A stretch of 64,000 bases of DNA, from contig JAHJDE010000093.1 in NCBI GenBank assembly GCA_018812525.1, forward strand, positions 117,475 to 181,474, in the 5' to 3' direction. The notes under the pieces were generated by a model that was not told where the DNA came from, did no database searches, and saw only the letters and a list, made by a program, of their open reading frames with translations. Below are positions 1-9,760 of the stretch, piece by piece. How positions within the stretch are numbered: position 1 is the stretch's first letter; each line of letters opens with the position of its first letter. This DNA comes from Gammaproteobacteria bacterium (GTDB lineage Bacteria; Pseudomonadota; Gammaproteobacteria; Chromatiales; Chromatiaceae). The translations under genes were made by a program, and so were the position numbers.

Positions 1-2559
1 ATGGACCAGTACCATCCCAGCCACATGGCCGTGGTCTTCGATGCCCCCGGCCCCACCTTCCGCGACGAGCTTTACGCTCAATACAAGGCCCATCGCCCGC
101 CGGCCCCCGAGGATCTCAAGGCGCAGATCCCCCTGCTGCATGAGGTGGTACGGGCCCTGGGCCTGCCATTGCTTATGGAGGAAGGTGTCGAGGCCGACGA
201 CGTGATTGGGACCCTGGCCGTTCGCGCCAAGGGTCCGGTCCTGATCTCCAGCGGTGACAAGGACATCGCCCAACTGGTGAATGAGCGTATTACCCAGGTC
301 GATACCATGAATGACCGCCGCTACGACCCTCAGGCTGTAGTGGACAAGTTTGGTGTCAATCCAGGGCAGATCGTGGATTATCTTGCCCTGATCGGCGATG
401 CATCCGACAACATTCCCGGTGTGCCCAGGTGCGGCCCCAAGACCGCGGTAAAGTGGCTCCTGCAATACAGTGATATCGACAACCTGCTGGCCCATGCGGA
501 CGAAATTCCAGGCAAGGTCGGAGAGAGTCTGCGCGCCTCCCTGGACCAACTGCCCCTGTCACGCCGTCTCACGACCCTCAAGCTTGATGTCGGGCTGCCG
601 CTTTCCGCCGAGACGCTTCTTGTCAAGCCACCAGACCGGGAGCGCTTGCGCGCGCTTTACAAGGGCATGGATGCAGGCAGGCTGCTGGCAGAGCTGGAAG
701 GTTCCGGCAGTGTCAACCCCCTCCCATCTGCCAGGGTCACCGAGCCTAGCGACTACCGCACCATCCTTGACCGGGAGGATTTCGAATCCTGGGTCGAGCG
801 GCTGCGTAACGCTGATCTCTTCTCTTTCGATACGGAAACCACCGGCCTCGATTACATGCAGGCCGAACTGGTAGGCCTCAGCTTCGCCGTACAATCCGGC
901 GAGGCCGCCTATGTCCCCCTGGCCCACAGAGCCCCTGGCACCCCACCGCAACTGGATCGGGACTGGGTACTCGCCTGCCTCAGGCCCTTGCTTGAGGACA
1001 CTGCCCGGCGCAAGGTCATGCAAAATCTCAAATTCGATATGAGTGTGCTGGCCCGCTATGGCATAGCGCTGCGAGGCGTTGCGCATGACACCATGCTGGA
1101 GTCTTATGTGCTCGATGCGGCCGCTCGCCACGACATGGACTCCCTGGCGCAACGACACCTGGGGATCAGGACCATCAAGTTTGAGGATGTTGCCGGCAAG
1201 GGCGCCAAGCAGATCTGTTTCGACCAGGTTCCACTGGAAAACGCGGGGCCTTACGCCGCAGAGGATGCCGATATTACCCTGCGCCTACACAGCCACCTCT
1301 GGCCCCTCCTGGAGCCGGAGCAGGCGCTGGCAGCCCTTTACTCCGATGTGGAGCTGCCCCTGGCCGGCGTGCTGTCTCGCATGGAGCGCACCGGGGTGCG
1401 TATCGATGCCAGTATGCTGCGGGCGCAAAGCACCGAACTGGCCCGGCGCATGATCGAGCTGGAGTCGTGCGCCTTCGACCTCGCCGGCCACCCCTTCAAC
1501 CTGGGCTCTCCCAAGCAGATCGCCCAGATCTTTTTCGAGGAGCTGAAGCTCCCCTCCAATGCCAAGACGCCCACTGGAGCCCCCTCTACGGCAGAATCAG
1601 TATTGGAGGCGTTGGCCGAAATCCATGAACTGCCCAGGGTATTGCTGGAGCATCGCGGCCTGAGCAAGCTGAAGTCGACCTACACCGACAAGCTCCCACT
1701 GCTGATCAATCCGGTCACTGGTCGTTTGCATACCTCATACCATCAGGCGGTAGCTGCCACGGGCCGGCTCAGTTCCAGCGATCCCAATCTGCAAAACATC
1801 CCGGTCCGTAGCGAAGAGGGCCGCCGCATACGCCAGGCCTTCGTGCCGGAGCCTGGCTATCGTATGGTCGCGGCCGATTATTCCCAGATAGAGCTGCGCA
1901 TCCTGGCCCATCTCTGCGGTGATCAAAACCTGCTGCAAGCCTTCGACAGAGGTGTCGACATCCATCGCGCCACCGCCGCCGAGGTCTTCGCCGGCGGCGA
2001 TATCGGGGCGGTAACGCCGGATCAGCGGCGCTCGGCCAAGGCCATCAATTTTGGTCTGATCTATGGCATGTCCGCCTTCGGGCTGGCGCGGCAGTTAGGA
2101 ATAGCGCGGAGCGACGCCCAGGACTACGTGGATCTCTACTTTCGCCGCTACCCCGGCGTCAAGGTCTTCATGGATCGGATTCGCGAGGAGGCGCATCAGC
2201 GGGGTTACGTGGAGACCCTGTTCGGCCGCCGCCTCTATCTGTCCGAGATCAACGCACGCAACGGCAACCGCCGCGCCTCTGCCGAACGCACAGCCATCAA
2301 CGCCCCCATGCAGGGGACTGCGGCCGATATCATCAAGCGCGCCATGCTATCGGTAGACCGCTGGATCCAAGCGATTTCTGATCGAGAGGCTGTGCGCATG
2401 CTTATGCAGGTGCATGACGAATTGGTTTTTGAAATCCGCGAGGATCGTCTTGGTACTTCAATCGAAAGGATTCGGCAACTGATGGAGGGGGCCGCCGACC
2501 TGAGGGTGCCCTTGGTGGTGGATATTGGTGTCGGCAACAACTGGGATGAGGCCCACTGA
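1..2559 (+). CDS. polA: DNA polymerase I, 5' end cut by window
   Basis: DNA polymerase I, which removes RNA primers and fills gaps in replication and repair. All three domains are visible. The 5'-3' exonuclease covers about residues 1-225 of the visible part. The proofreading exonuclease is near 270-440 with FDTETTGLD, NLKFD and YAAEDAD, so its acidic metal ligands look intact. The polymerase domain shows DYSQIELR near 626, KAINFGLIYG near 680 and the C-terminal MQVHDELVFEI. The first codon in the window, an ATG, aligns with an internal position of E. coli PolI (the segment before AVVFDA), so about 50 N-terminal residues lie outside and this ATG is not the true start. Family length is about 900-930. 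The next gene, engB, is convergent, with a candidate small RNA between them. Confidence 0.97.
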   Translation: MDQYHPSHMAVVFDAPGPTFRDELYAQYKAHRPPAPEDLKAQIPLLHEVVRALGLPLLMEEGVEADDVIGTLAVRAKGPVLISSGDKDIAQLVNERITQVDTMNDRRYDPQAVVDKFGVNPGQIVDYLALIGDASDNIPGVPRCGPKTAVKWLLQYSDIDNLLAHADEIPGKVGESLRASLDQLPLSRRLTTLKLDVGLPLSAETLLVKPPDRERLRALYKGMDAGRLLAELEGSGSVNPLPSARVTEPSDYRTILDREDFESWVERLRNADLFSFDTETTGLDYMQAELVGLSFAVQSGEAAYVPLAHRAPGTPPQLDRDWVLACLRPLLEDTARRKVMQNLKFDMSVLARYGIALRGVAHDTMLESYVLDAAARHDMDSLAQRHLGIRTIKFEDVAGKGAKQICFDQVPLENAGPYAAEDADITLRLHSHLWPLLEPEQALAALYSDVELPLAGVLSRMERTGVRIDASMLRAQSTELARRMIELESCAFDLAGHPFNLGSPKQIAQIFFEELKLPSNAKTPTGAPSTAESVLEALAEIHELPRVLLEHRGLSKLKSTYTDKLPLLINPVTGRLHTSYHQAVAATGRLSSSDPNLQNIPVRSEEGRRIRQAFVPEPGYRMVAADYSQIELRILAHLCGDQNLLQAFDRGVDIHRATAAEVFAGGDIGAVTPDQRRSAKAINFGLIYGMSAFGLARQLGIARSDAQDYVDLYFRRYPGVKVFMDRIREEAHQRGYVETLFGRRLYLSEINARNGNRRASAERTAINAPMQGTAADIIKRAMLSVDRWIQAISDREAVRMLMQVHDELVFEIREDRLGTSIERIRQLMEGAADLRVPLVVDIGVGNNWDEAH

Positions 2560-2602
2560 GTGATCAACACTGGATTCCGGACGGAAATAATCGGGAATTC
2601 TT

Positions 2603-2629
2603 GAACTTTTCACGAAATGTCCAGTCACA
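2603..2629 (+). promoter_or_regulatory. Candidate sigma-E (RpoE/AlgU-type) promoter
   Basis: GAACTT at 2603-2608 and GTCACA at 2624-2629 are separated by exactly 15 bases. This resembles the extracytoplasmic sigma-E pattern (GAACTT, N15-16, GTCTAA/TCTGA). It lies just after polA and just before a chain of three hairpins ending in a strong terminator. No good sigma-70 -10 box is seen at normal spacing from the overlapping TTGAAC. The -10 match is partial, so this is an inference. Confidence 0.5.
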
Positions 2630-2634
2630 GTTAC

Positions 2635-2745
2635 TGAACGACGAGAGGAAAGGACCGTTTCTCCTCCCTAGACGGTCCGCTCCCGAACCCTTCGGGAGTA
2701 CGTTCTGCCCCGGCCTGCATTTCCCCCATGCGCCGGGGCTTTTTT
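2635..2745 (+). ncRNA. Candidate Spot 42/ErsA-position small RNA
   Basis: A predicted ~110-nt transcript in the polA-engB gap, where E. coli has Spot 42 (spf) and Pseudomonas has ErsA. Three successive hairpins are visible. The first has stem 2652-2658/2672-2678, with a 13-nt loop containing CTCCTCCC, which is complementary to Shine-Dalgarno sequences. The second has stem 2680-2687/2691-2698 around CCC. The third is the terminator at 2707-2745. The upstream sigma-E-like promoter matches what is known for ErsA, whose transcription depends on AlgU. No sequence similarity to Spot 42 is obvious; the call rests on position, promoter, structure and an exposed C/U-rich loop. It is likely Hfq-dependent if real. 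A 93-codon reading frame through here has no coding support. Confidence 0.6.
2707..2745 (+). terminator. Rho-independent terminator of the candidate sRNA
   Basis: GCCCCGGC (2707-2714) pairs with GCCGGGGC (2732-2739). An inner GCAT/ATGC extension closes a TTCCCCC loop, and six T follow at 2740-2745. The T tract runs into the stop codon of the convergent engB gene. Confidence 0.85.
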
Positions 2746-3358
2746 ATGCGTTTTCGGGTTCGGGCATTTCCAGCCATTTATCCAGCAGGGCGTGGGCTTC
2801 GTCTATGCCCTGTTTTTTCAGGGCTGAAAAGAGCTGTGCCGTAATCCCCTCCTGCCTTCCAGTCAGGGCCTTCTTAACCTGAATCAGGGTCTTGTTGGCG
2901 TCATTCCGGGTGAGCTTGTCGGCCTTGGTTAGAAGGATATGGCAAGGGATATGGAAATGACCGGACCAGTCGAGCATTTGCAGATCAAACTCCTTGAGTG
3001 GATTTCGGATGTCCATTACCAGAATGACTCCCTTGAGGCAGTCGCGCGTCTCCAGATAGCTGCCCATGGATAGCTGCCATTCACGTTTAATGCCTTCGGA
3101 TACCTTGGCATAGCCGTACCCTGGCAAATCCACCAGTCTGCGCTCGTCGTCCACCGCGAAGAAGTTGAGCAACTGGGTCCTGCCGGGCGTCTTCGAGGTC
3201 CTGGCCAGGCCCTTTTGGTCACAGAGGGCATTCAGGGCACAAGACTTGCCCGCATTGGAGCGCCCGGCAAAGGCCGCTTCATAACCCCGGTCTGGCGGGG
3301 CCTGCGCTGGTTTTGCGGCACTGGTGAGAAAATGGGTCTTTCGATAGTTGGGGTTCAT
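2744..3358 (-). CDS. engB: Ribosome biogenesis GTPase EngB (YihA/YsxC)
   Basis: Small TRAFAC-class GTPase needed for late assembly of the 50S ribosomal subunit. The 204-residue protein has the normal family length. It shows G1 GRSNAGKS near residue 33, G3 DLPGYGYA near 78 and G4 TKAD near 145. The polA/engB neighbourhood is conserved across gammaproteobacteria. Its stop codon overlaps the T tract of the terminator of the candidate small RNA on the opposite strand, so the two transcripts converge end to end. Confidence 0.96.
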   Translation of the reverse strand: MNPNYRKTHFLTSAAKPAQAPPDRGYEAAFAGRSNAGKSCALNALCDQKGLARTSKTPGRTQLLNFFAVDDERRLVDLPGYGYAKVSEGIKREWQLSMGSYLETRDCLKGVILVMDIRNPLKEFDLQMLDWSGHFHIPCHILLTKADKLTRNDANKTLIQVKKALTGRQEGITAQLFSALKKQGIDEAHALLDKWLEMPEPENA

Positions 3359-3573
3359 GAGGCGGATATTATCCTGATCACATCGGGGTGGATAGGCGCA
3401 GGTTTGTGGTATAAAGCGCAGTCCCGGTGTGAGATGCCTTGCTTTACTGCCCTGTTGTCCCTAATCCGTTCATATTGTCTTTTCTCCCAACTTGGCTCAA
3501 CGATTTGCACCTTTTTCCACCATAATGGGCGAAAAATACACTCGGCAAATGGATCGATCTCCGGAACTTTTTG

Positions 3574-4179
3574 ATGACCAACCGCATTCTTGTTGCTGCC
3601 ATCTTGCTGGTGAGCCTTTTCCTGGCAGTTATCTTGCTGTGGCGGCCCGCCATATCCCCTGACGTGAGTCCTCTTGCAAAGGCCCCTCCGGGTGGAGGGT
3701 TCAGGTTGAATAGCGCGGATGGCCCAGTGTCTCTCGGCGATTTCAAGGGCAAGGTGGTACTGCTTTATTTTGGTTATACCTTCTGCCCCGACATCTGTCC
3801 CTCATCGCTAGCCCTGCTCTCCGCCGCCTTGCATCAACTCTCCCCCGAGGATCAGGCCCGCATTCAGCCGCTGTTTGTGAGCGTCGACCCGGAGCGGGAC
3901 AGCCTGGAAAAGTTACGTCAGTACAGTCGCTATTTCCATGAGAGCTTCATCGGCTTGACCGGTTCGCCCGAAGCGGTCAGGGGCGTAGCAGATCTTTATG
4001 GCGCCGCCTACCGGAAGGTCTTGGAGCCATCGTCTACGGCTTATACGGTGGACCACTCCGCCAATCTCTACCTGATCGACTCCCAGGGAAAACTGGCTGG
4101 CCAACTGCCGCACGGCACAGCACCCGAGGAAATTCGTTCGGCCCTGCAGCAACTCTTACACCCCAAAACGAAGGAGTAA
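3574..4179 (+). CDS. SCO1/SenC family copper chaperone
   Basis: Membrane-anchored thioredoxin-fold protein that delivers copper to the CuA site of cytochrome c oxidase or acts as its thiol reductase. An N-terminal hydrophobic anchor is followed by the copper-binding CPDIC within LYFGYTFCPDICPSS, and the conserved distal His sits in TVDHSANLY. A TTG three bases upstream extends the frame by one codon, but the ATG at 3574 is preferred. It is followed after 3 bases by a PCuAC-type gene, and the two form a copper-delivery pair. No oxidase subunit genes are in the window. The 215 bases upstream, after engB, hold no gene; a promoter is expected there but no clear box was found. Confidence 0.93.
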   Translation: MTNRILVAAILLVSLFLAVILLWRPAISPDVSPLAKAPPGGGFRLNSADGPVSLGDFKGKVVLLYFGYTFCPDICPSSLALLSAALHQLSPEDQARIQPLFVSVDPERDSLEKLRQYSRYFHESFIGLTGSPEAVRGVADLYGAAYRKVLEPSSTAYTVDHSANLYLIDSQGKLAGQLPHGTAPEEIRSALQQLLHPKTKE

Positions 4180-4182
4180 TCC

Positions 4183-4662
4183 ATGAAACGAGCATTTATC
4201 GCCACCCTTTTGTCCCTCTCCCTGTCCCTCTCCCTGTCCGGCCCCCTCGTGGCAGCCGGCAGTGACAATGTCTCTGCCAAGGATCCCTATGTTCGCGCCG
4301 TACCTCCCGGTATGGCCAATTCCGCCGCCTTCATGCAACTCAATAACGGCGATAAGGGCGATCATGCCCTGGTTGCCGCCGAAAGCCCCGTCGCTCAAAC
4401 AGTAGAGCTGCATACCCATGTCCAGGAGGGCGGCATGATGATGATGCGCAAGATCGAGAAGATCGACCTCCCTGCTGGCCAGACCGTTGCTCTGCAACCC
4501 GGTGGGTTGCATGTGATGCTCATCGGCCTCGTCAAAGAACTCAAACCCGGCGATCAGGTGGAGCTGACCCTGGTCTATGAGGATGGGAGTAAGAGCAGGG
4601 TCAGCGCGCCGGTGAAAATGATCCAGGGCATGCAGATGCAACATAAAGCAATGCAGCACTAA
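4183..4662 (+). CDS. Periplasmic copper chaperone PCu(A)C family
   Basis: Copper(I)-binding periplasmic protein that works with Sco proteins in CuA assembly. An N-terminal signal peptide (about residues 1-24) is followed by a DUF461-type beta fold with the copper motif His...Met: HTHVQEGGMMMMRKI, then HVMLIGL. The C terminus is rich in Met and His (MQMQHKAMQH), also likely to bind copper. The signal-peptide core is encoded by a 12-bp tandem repeat (4211-4222 and 4223-4234, then a partial third copy), giving alternating Leu-Ser. It follows the Sco gene by 3 bases. A GC hairpin at 4676-4697 lies after the stop but has no T run. Confidence 0.93.
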   Translation: MKRAFIATLLSLSLSLSLSGPLVAAGSDNVSAKDPYVRAVPPGMANSAAFMQLNNGDKGDHALVAAESPVAQTVELHTHVQEGGMMMMRKIEKIDLPAGQTVALQPGGLHVMLIGLVKELKPGDQVELTLVYEDGSKSRVSAPVKMIQGMQMQHKAMQH

Positions 4663-4800
4663 CCCTGTAGCTGTGCCCCGCCTGCGCGACGGCGGGGTAC
4701 TCTCCCTGGACGAATCTTACTTTCAAGGCAACGGGCAATAAATTCAGCCCAGCAACCGATTTTTTGCTACTGTTGCGCGGAACTATCTTGTGAGTCGTCC

Positions 4801-5202
4801 ATGTACCGGTTTTATCCTGTATTTTTCTTCCCGCTGCTGCTGATTCTTCTCTCCGGCTGCGACAGCATGCCCCTCACCCCCAGCCATGAAAAGTTGAGAC
4901 AAACTTTGCGAAGCTACGAGGTAACCCTGCGCTGGACCAGCATTGCGGACACCTATAAGTTCCTTACCCCCGAGTTGGCTACAGATACTCCCATCCCAAC
5001 CGGGCTTGAGAACATCAAGATTACCGATTATGAGATCCTCTCCCCCGCAACGCTGAACGGTGACCGAGCCCAGCAGCGGGTGAGGATTCGATACATCTTC
5101 CAGGATCGCCAAATCGTCAGGGAATTGGTCGATAACCAACAATGGTTTGATCATCCCGAGCAGGGTTGGAAGAGGTCCAATCCGATCCCTCGTTTCCAGT
5201 AA
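4801..5202 (+). CDS. Putative lipoprotein, unknown function
   Basis: A 133-residue protein starting with a hydrophobic stretch and a lipobox, LLSGC at about residues 16-20, so it is probably lipidated and held in the outer or inner membrane. The mature part is mixed charge and beta-rich looking (YEVTLRWTSIADTYKF, RVRIRYIFQDRQIVREL), with no motif I recognise. It is followed 38 bases later by another unknown protein on the same strand, probably in one transcript. Similar small lipoproteins are common in Chromatiales-type genomes; I give no function. Confidence 0.75.
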   Translation: MYRFYPVFFFPLLLILLSGCDSMPLTPSHEKLRQTLRSYEVTLRWTSIADTYKFLTPELATDTPIPTGLENIKITDYEILSPATLNGDRAQQRVRIRYIFQDRQIVRELVDNQQWFDHPEQGWKRSNPIPRFQ

Positions 5203-5240
5203 GCTATCCCATTGGATTGGCCTATCACTCGCGCATCGCC

Positions 5241-5918
5241 ATGAAGGTTCCATTCAGTCAGCGTCCCGGACGCCATGAGCGGCACTTTCGCCGCAAGCTG
5301 TGCAATCCCCTTTTTCCCCGCCCCATCGACAGGGCCGACGATGATGCGTTGCTGGAGGTACAGCGGCGGGATCATGAGGAGCTGGTGGGATTCATTCACC
5401 ATCTCAAGGACTTGGTGACTAGAGCCGCAAGCCTGCCCCCGCGCATAGAGAGCGATGTGATCCTTGGTCTCAAGGAGGAATTGGACAGGGCCTTTGAAAC
5501 CGCGTCCGGTTTGGCCGATGACCAATCCGAGCATCTATACGCCGTTCGAAAGCTCACTGAAGTAATCATGGCCAGGGTACGCAAGGGTGCCCAGGGAGAC
5601 GCGCTTGCCGCATCCGAACTCCAATCCGAGGCCCAGGCCCGTGAGGCGCATTATGCCTTGCTGGGGAACCCCCTTGGCGCCGACCTGCTGCACCCAGAAT
5701 CATTGATTGAACCCGACGAGCTGGCCGCGACCCTGCTGTGCGAGGGAGAGCCGGCCCTGGCCGCCGCCCTTTCCCTTTTCGACCCACCGCAACTTACCGA
5801 GCTTATCGCCCAGTCCAGACGCCTGTTAGCTGACCGGACGGGCCCGGAATCCGCTCAGAAACGGCTATTGCAGATGGCGACTTATTTGAAGGCGGCCAGC
5901 GCGGGTCTGCTCAATTAA
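5241..5918 (+). CDS. Hypothetical protein, alpha-helical
   Basis: I do not recognise this protein. The frame opens at 5166 inside the preceding lipoprotein gene, but the ATG at 5241 (MKVPFSQRPGRHERHFRRK) avoids a 37-base overlap and begins with a very basic segment, so I prefer it; this gives 225 residues. The rest looks helical and acidic, with charged pairs and Leu/Ala-rich runs, no signal peptide and no membrane segment. The basic N terminus could bind nucleic acid or membrane lipids, but that is only a guess. It ends 11 bases before the convergent dehydrogenase gene. Confidence 0.7.
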   Translation: MKVPFSQRPGRHERHFRRKLCNPLFPRPIDRADDDALLEVQRRDHEELVGFIHHLKDLVTRAASLPPRIESDVILGLKEELDRAFETASGLADDQSEHLYAVRKLTEVIMARVRKGAQGDALAASELQSEAQAREAHYALLGNPLGADLLHPESLIEPDELAATLLCEGEPALAAALSLFDPPQLTELIAQSRRLLADRTGPESAQKRLLQMATYLKAASAGLLN

Positions 5919-5929
5919 TCAGCGCCTGC

Positions 5930-8900
5930 TCACAACAGCACCCGCTCGATTCCGCCCTCCTTCAGGCGAAGGACAATATCCCGCCGCCACTCCTCTCCCA
6001 GCAAAGCTCTGGCCAGCTCGCAAACGATGTAGGTCGGCATCAAGCCCGTGTCGTCCGTATAGCGGCTCAATCCCTGCTGGCAGGCAGGGCAGGTTGTTAG
6101 CAGCCGCTGCTCCTTGTTTGTCCCCAGGACGCGAATGGCTGATTGCAGCTCCTCCAGCTTGCGGAACCGGAGCTGATTAGCAATATCGGGGCGGGCTGTC
6201 CCCAGGGTTCCCGCCTCTCCGCAACAGCGAGCTGAGAGTATGGGCCTGCTGCCGAGCAATCTCTCCCCCACCAGCAAGGGATCGTAGTGCTTGATGGGAC
6301 TGTGGCAGGGGTCGTGGTAAATGATGCCCTGCTCTTGCTGGTTGAGTCGCACCCCCTTTTCCATCAGGTATTCGTGGATATCCAATAGGCGACTGCCGGG
6401 GAATATCTTATCGAACTCGTATTCCAGCAGTTGATCCATGCAGGTGCCACAGGAGACCACTACAGTGCGTATATCCAGATAATTCAGGGTATTGGCGACG
6501 CGATGGAAGAGCACCCGGTTTTCGGTTGTGATCCTGCGCCCCTTATCGAACAGCCCTGCCGATGTCTGTGGGTAACCGCAGCAGAGGTAGCCTGGCGGGA
6601 GCAGGATTTCTGCACCGGTCTGATAGAGCATGGCGATAGTGGCCAGGCCGATTTCGCTGAACAACCGCTCCGATCCGCATCCGGGGAAATAGAATACCGC
6701 CTCCGCATCCTCCTCCTTGCGGCCGGGGTCTCGGATGATAGCCACCGTACTCCGATCCTCCAGCCCGAGTTCGGCCCGCAGGGTCATGGCCGGGACAGCG
6801 ACGCGCATCGGCCGCTGCACCAGATTCCGCAACTGATCCTTGGGCTGCCCTGTTGTTGCGGCTGGTATTTCGCCCGGCCTGGGCAGCAATCTACTGCGTC
6901 TCATAATGAGGTGGGCGATGTTGATCGCCTTGAAGCCGATCCTGGCTAAGAGGGTGCGCATGGCGCGTACGGCGCGGGGATCGACCAGGTTCAGGAAGAT
7001 CAGGGCAGCCCAGGCGGCCAGGTTGCGTCGCTTTTTCCCACGCTCAACCAGAATCTTCCGCATTCTTGTGGTCACATCCCCAAAGTCGATGTTGACCGGG
7101 CAGGGTGTTCGGCACTTGTGGCAGATGGTGCAGTGATCGGCCAGGTCGTTCATTTCACTAAAGTGTCGCAGGGAGAGTCCCCTTCGGGTCTGCTCTTCGT
7201 AGAGGAATGCCTCTATGATCAGGCCGGTGGCAAGGATCTTGTTGCGGGGCGAATAGAGCAGGTTTGCCCTGGGTACATGGGTCATGCACACGGACTTGCA
7301 TTTCCCGCATCGGAGGCAATGCTTGATCTCGTCGTTCAATTGGCCGAGTTCGCTTTCCTCCAGGATCAGTGCCTCCTGCTCCACCAGTTGCAGCGATGGG
7401 GTATAGGCCCTCTCCAGGCCCGAGCCGGGCATGAGTTTGCCGCGATTGAAATGCCCCTTGGGGTCCACCGCCATTTTATAGGCGAAGAACCGCTCCAGTT
7501 TTTCCGGCTCCAGATATTGGATCTTGGTGAGTCCGATACCGTGCTCACCCGAGATGACGCCGCCAAGGGATTGTGCCAGCGCCATGATGCGGTCAACGAT
7601 GCGGTCGGCCCGATGCAGCATCTCATAGTTCTGGGAATGGACCGGGATGTTGGTATGGACGTTGCCGTCTCCGGCATGCATGTGCAGGGCCACGAAGAGA
7701 CGGGCGTTCCTGATCTCGGCATGGATGGCGTCCAGTCTGGCGCGTACCCCCGCCAAGGCATCTCCGTTAAATATCACCCGGAGCTGGCCCGCTACCTCTT
7801 TGCGATAGGACAGAACCAGCTCCCTGCGCAACAACAGATCCAACAGGCTCTCGCCCCCTTCCGGTTTGACGTCATTGGTTATGAGGTCAGGGTGCTCCCT
7901 TGACGGCTCATCCAGAGATGCAAGGATCTTTGACCAGCGCAGTCTTGCAGCGGCTACCCGCTCGATGGCCGCCGCGCGCTTTTGCCTGAGGATTTGGGCA
8001 TCCTCGTCCGAAGCCTCGACCCTCTCGTCGATACGCGCCTCGGTGATATCTCCCGAAAGGTAGTAGATCAGGGCATCCATGATGCGGATCTTATTTTCTA
8101 TCGACTGCTCAATATTGATGCGCTCGATGCCTTTGCTGTAGTCGGCCAGACGCCCAAGGGGGATCACCACATCCTCGTTGACCTTGAAGGCGTTGGTATG
8201 GGCAGATATGGCGGCGGTTCGGGAGCGATCCAGCCAGAAGCGCCGTCGAGCCTCCTGGCTATGTGCGATGAACCCTTCCGCGCCGCGGGTCTTGGCCAAC
8301 TCCACCACGCGGGCAGCGGCCTCTGCGACCGCCCCGTCTTCCTCGCCCACCACATCGGCCAGCAATAGCATTTTCGGCAACTGCTGCCGTGCGGCCTTGG
8401 TGGAATACTTGATCGCCTTGAGATAGCGTTCGTCCAGATGTTCCAGGCCGGAAAGCCGGACCTGGCCATTCCCGTCCAGGTATTCCTTGATCTCGACGAT
8501 GGCCGGTACGGCGCGGGACAGGTCGTTGCCGAAGAACTCCAGGCAGAGGGTTCGGATGGACGGCGGCATGCGATGCAGGAGGAATCGGGCCGAGGTTATC
8601 AGTCCGTCACAACCTTCTTTTTGCACACCGGGCAGTCCACTCAGAAACTTGTCGGTGACATCTTTTCCGAGCCCCGCTTTGCGAAAGGCCGATCCCGGCA
8701 TCTCCATCTCTTCCGGCGACCCCAATGCTGTCTTGCCGTCAGCCTCAAATCGGCTGATACGAAAGCGGACCCGTGCCTGATCATGGATCTTGCCCAGGTT
8801 ATGATCCAGCCGCTCCACCTCAAGCCAGTTGGCATCCGGGGTCACCATGCGCCAGGAGATAAGATTATCCAGGGTGGTTCCCCAGAGCACCGCCTTCTTT

Positions 8901-9757
8901 CCCCCGGCGTTCATGGCGATGTTGCCGCCAATGGTAGAGGAGTCCTGGGAGGTGGGATCGACGGCGAAGGCCAGACCATTATCTTCGGCCAGTTCTGAAA
9001 CCCGCCGCGTCACCACGCCGCAGCCAACCCGCACAGTTGCAGCCTCGGCCTGGCTTCCGGGGAGATTCATCCGCTCGACGGGACAGATTCGATCCAGTTT
9101 TTCCGTGTTGATCACGGCGGTAAGCAGTTCCAGGGGCACCCCCGATCCGGTGTATCCCGTGCCGCCCCCCCGAGGAATGATAGTCAAACCGGTCTCGATG
9201 CAAGCAGACACTATGGGGGCTACCTCCTCCTCACTATCCGGCGTTATCACAACGAAAGGCAGTTCGACACGCCAGTCAGTGGCGTCAGTGGCATGGGCAA
9301 CGCGGGCCATGCCGCCGAAATCGATGTTATCTGCCCGAGTGACCCCGAGCAGCCGCCTTCTCACCTGGGCGCGCAGTCCGATCTGCTCCACCAGACAGCT
9401 TTCGAATCCCGTCACGGCGCGGCGCGCGGCCTGCAGGAGGGTAATGGCCTTCTGGTTATCGTTGGTTCGTAGATCGAATTGATCCAGGCGGTGACTCAAG
9501 GCGCCAATCAGGGCCTTCCTGCGATCAGCGTTTTCCAGCAGATCGTCCTGCAAATAAGGGTTGCGGTTGACCACCCACATGTCCCCCAGGACCTCGAATA
9601 GCATCCGTGCCGATCGCCCCGTGCGGCGAGAACCGCGCAATGCCTGGATCAGGTCCCAACAATCCTCGCCAAGCAGGCGTATGACGATCTCCCGGTCAGA
9701 ATAGGAGGTGTAGTTATAGGGTATTTCACGTATTCGCGATTGGTTGGGCTCTTTCAT
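5930..9757 (-). CDS. FAD/Fe-S oxidoreductase with DUF3683, GlcD-, ferredoxin- and CCG-type domains
   Basis: A 1275-residue fused 2-hydroxy-acid dehydrogenase. Residues ~1-160 match the DUF3683-type N terminus. An FAD-binding type 4 domain follows at ~165-400, with [17 protein letters not shown] and [13 protein letters not shown]. An FAD-oxidase C-terminal region lies at ~400-830, with [14 protein letters not shown] and GEHGIGLTK. Two [4Fe-4S] motifs ([11 protein letters not shown] and [12 protein letters not shown]) are near 860-930, and two cysteine-rich CCG modules (FPGCGSE...CCGYPQ and CCGEAGTLG) lie towards the C terminus. The layout joins GlcD-like flavin chemistry to a GlpC/LldE-like electron relay in one chain. 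The substrate is unknown; D-lactate, glycolate or 2-hydroxyglutarate are plausible. It is last in a purE-tsaC-this gene unit, starting 3 bases after tsaC. Confidence 0.9.
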   Translation of the reverse strand: MKEPNQSRIREIPYNYTSYSDREIVIRLLGEDCWDLIQALRGSRRTGRSARMLFEVLGDMWVVNRNPYLQDDLLENADRRKALIGALSHRLDQFDLRTNDNQKAITLLQAARRAVTGFESCLVEQIGLRAQVRRRLLGVTRADNIDFGGMARVAHATDATDWRVELPFVVITPDSEEEVAPIVSACIETGLTIIPRGGGTGYTGSGVPLELLTAVINTEKLDRICPVERMNLPGSQAEAATVRVGCGVVTRRVSELAEDNGLAFAVDPTSQDSSTIGGNIAMNAGGKKAVLWGTTLDNLISWRMVTPDANWLEVERLDHNLGKIHDQARVRFRISRFEADGKTALGSPEEMEMPGSAFRKAGLGKDVTDKFLSGLPGVQKEGCDGLITSARFLLHRMPPSIRTLCLEFFGNDLSRAVPAIVEIKEYLDGNGQVRLSGLEHLDERYLKAIKYSTKAARQQLPKMLLLADVVGEEDGAVAEAAARVVELAKTRGAEGFIAHSQEARRRFWLDRSRTAAISAHTNAFKVNEDVVIPLGRLADYSKGIERINIEQSIENKIRIMDALIYYLSGDITEARIDERVEASDEDAQILRQKRAAAIERVAAARLRWSKILASLDEPSREHPDLITNDVKPEGGESLLDLLLRRELVLSYRKEVAGQLRVIFNGDALAGVRARLDAIHAEIRNARLFVALHMHAGDGNVHTNIPVHSQNYEMLHRADRIVDRIMALAQSLGGVISGEHGIGLTKIQYLEPEKLERFFAYKMAVDPKGHFNRGKLMPGSGLERAYTPSLQLVEQEALILEESELGQLNDEIKHCLRCGKCKSVCMTHVPRANLLYSPRNKILATGLIIEAFLYEEQTRRGLSLRHFSEMNDLADHCTICHKCRTPCPVNIDFGDVTTRMRKILVERGKKRRNLAAWAALIFLNLVDPRAVRAMRTLLARIGFKAINIAHLIMRRSRLLPRPGEIPAATTGQPKDQLRNLVQRPMRVAVPAMTLRAELGLEDRSTVAIIRDPGRKEEDAEAVFYFPGCGSERLFSEIGLATIAMLYQTGAEILLPPGYLCCGYPQTSAGLFDKGRRITTENRVLFHRVANTLNYLDIRTVVVSCGTCMDQLLEYEFDKIFPGSRLLDIHEYLMEKGVRLNQQEQGIIYHDPCHSPIKHYDPLLVGERLLGSRPILSARCCGEAGTLGTARPDIANQLRFRKLEELQSAIRVLGTNKEQRLLTTCPACQQGLSRYTDDTGLMPTYIVCELARALLGEEWRRDIVLRLKEGGIERVLL

Positions 9758-9760
9758 CGA

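Noticed and set aside
2601..2882. Open frame of 93 codons across the polA-engB gap
   Set aside because: It runs through the hairpins and terminator and into engB; no ribosome site or homology seen.
4676..4697. GC-rich hairpin after the PCuAC gene
   Set aside because: A 7-bp stem without a T run; too weak to call a terminator.
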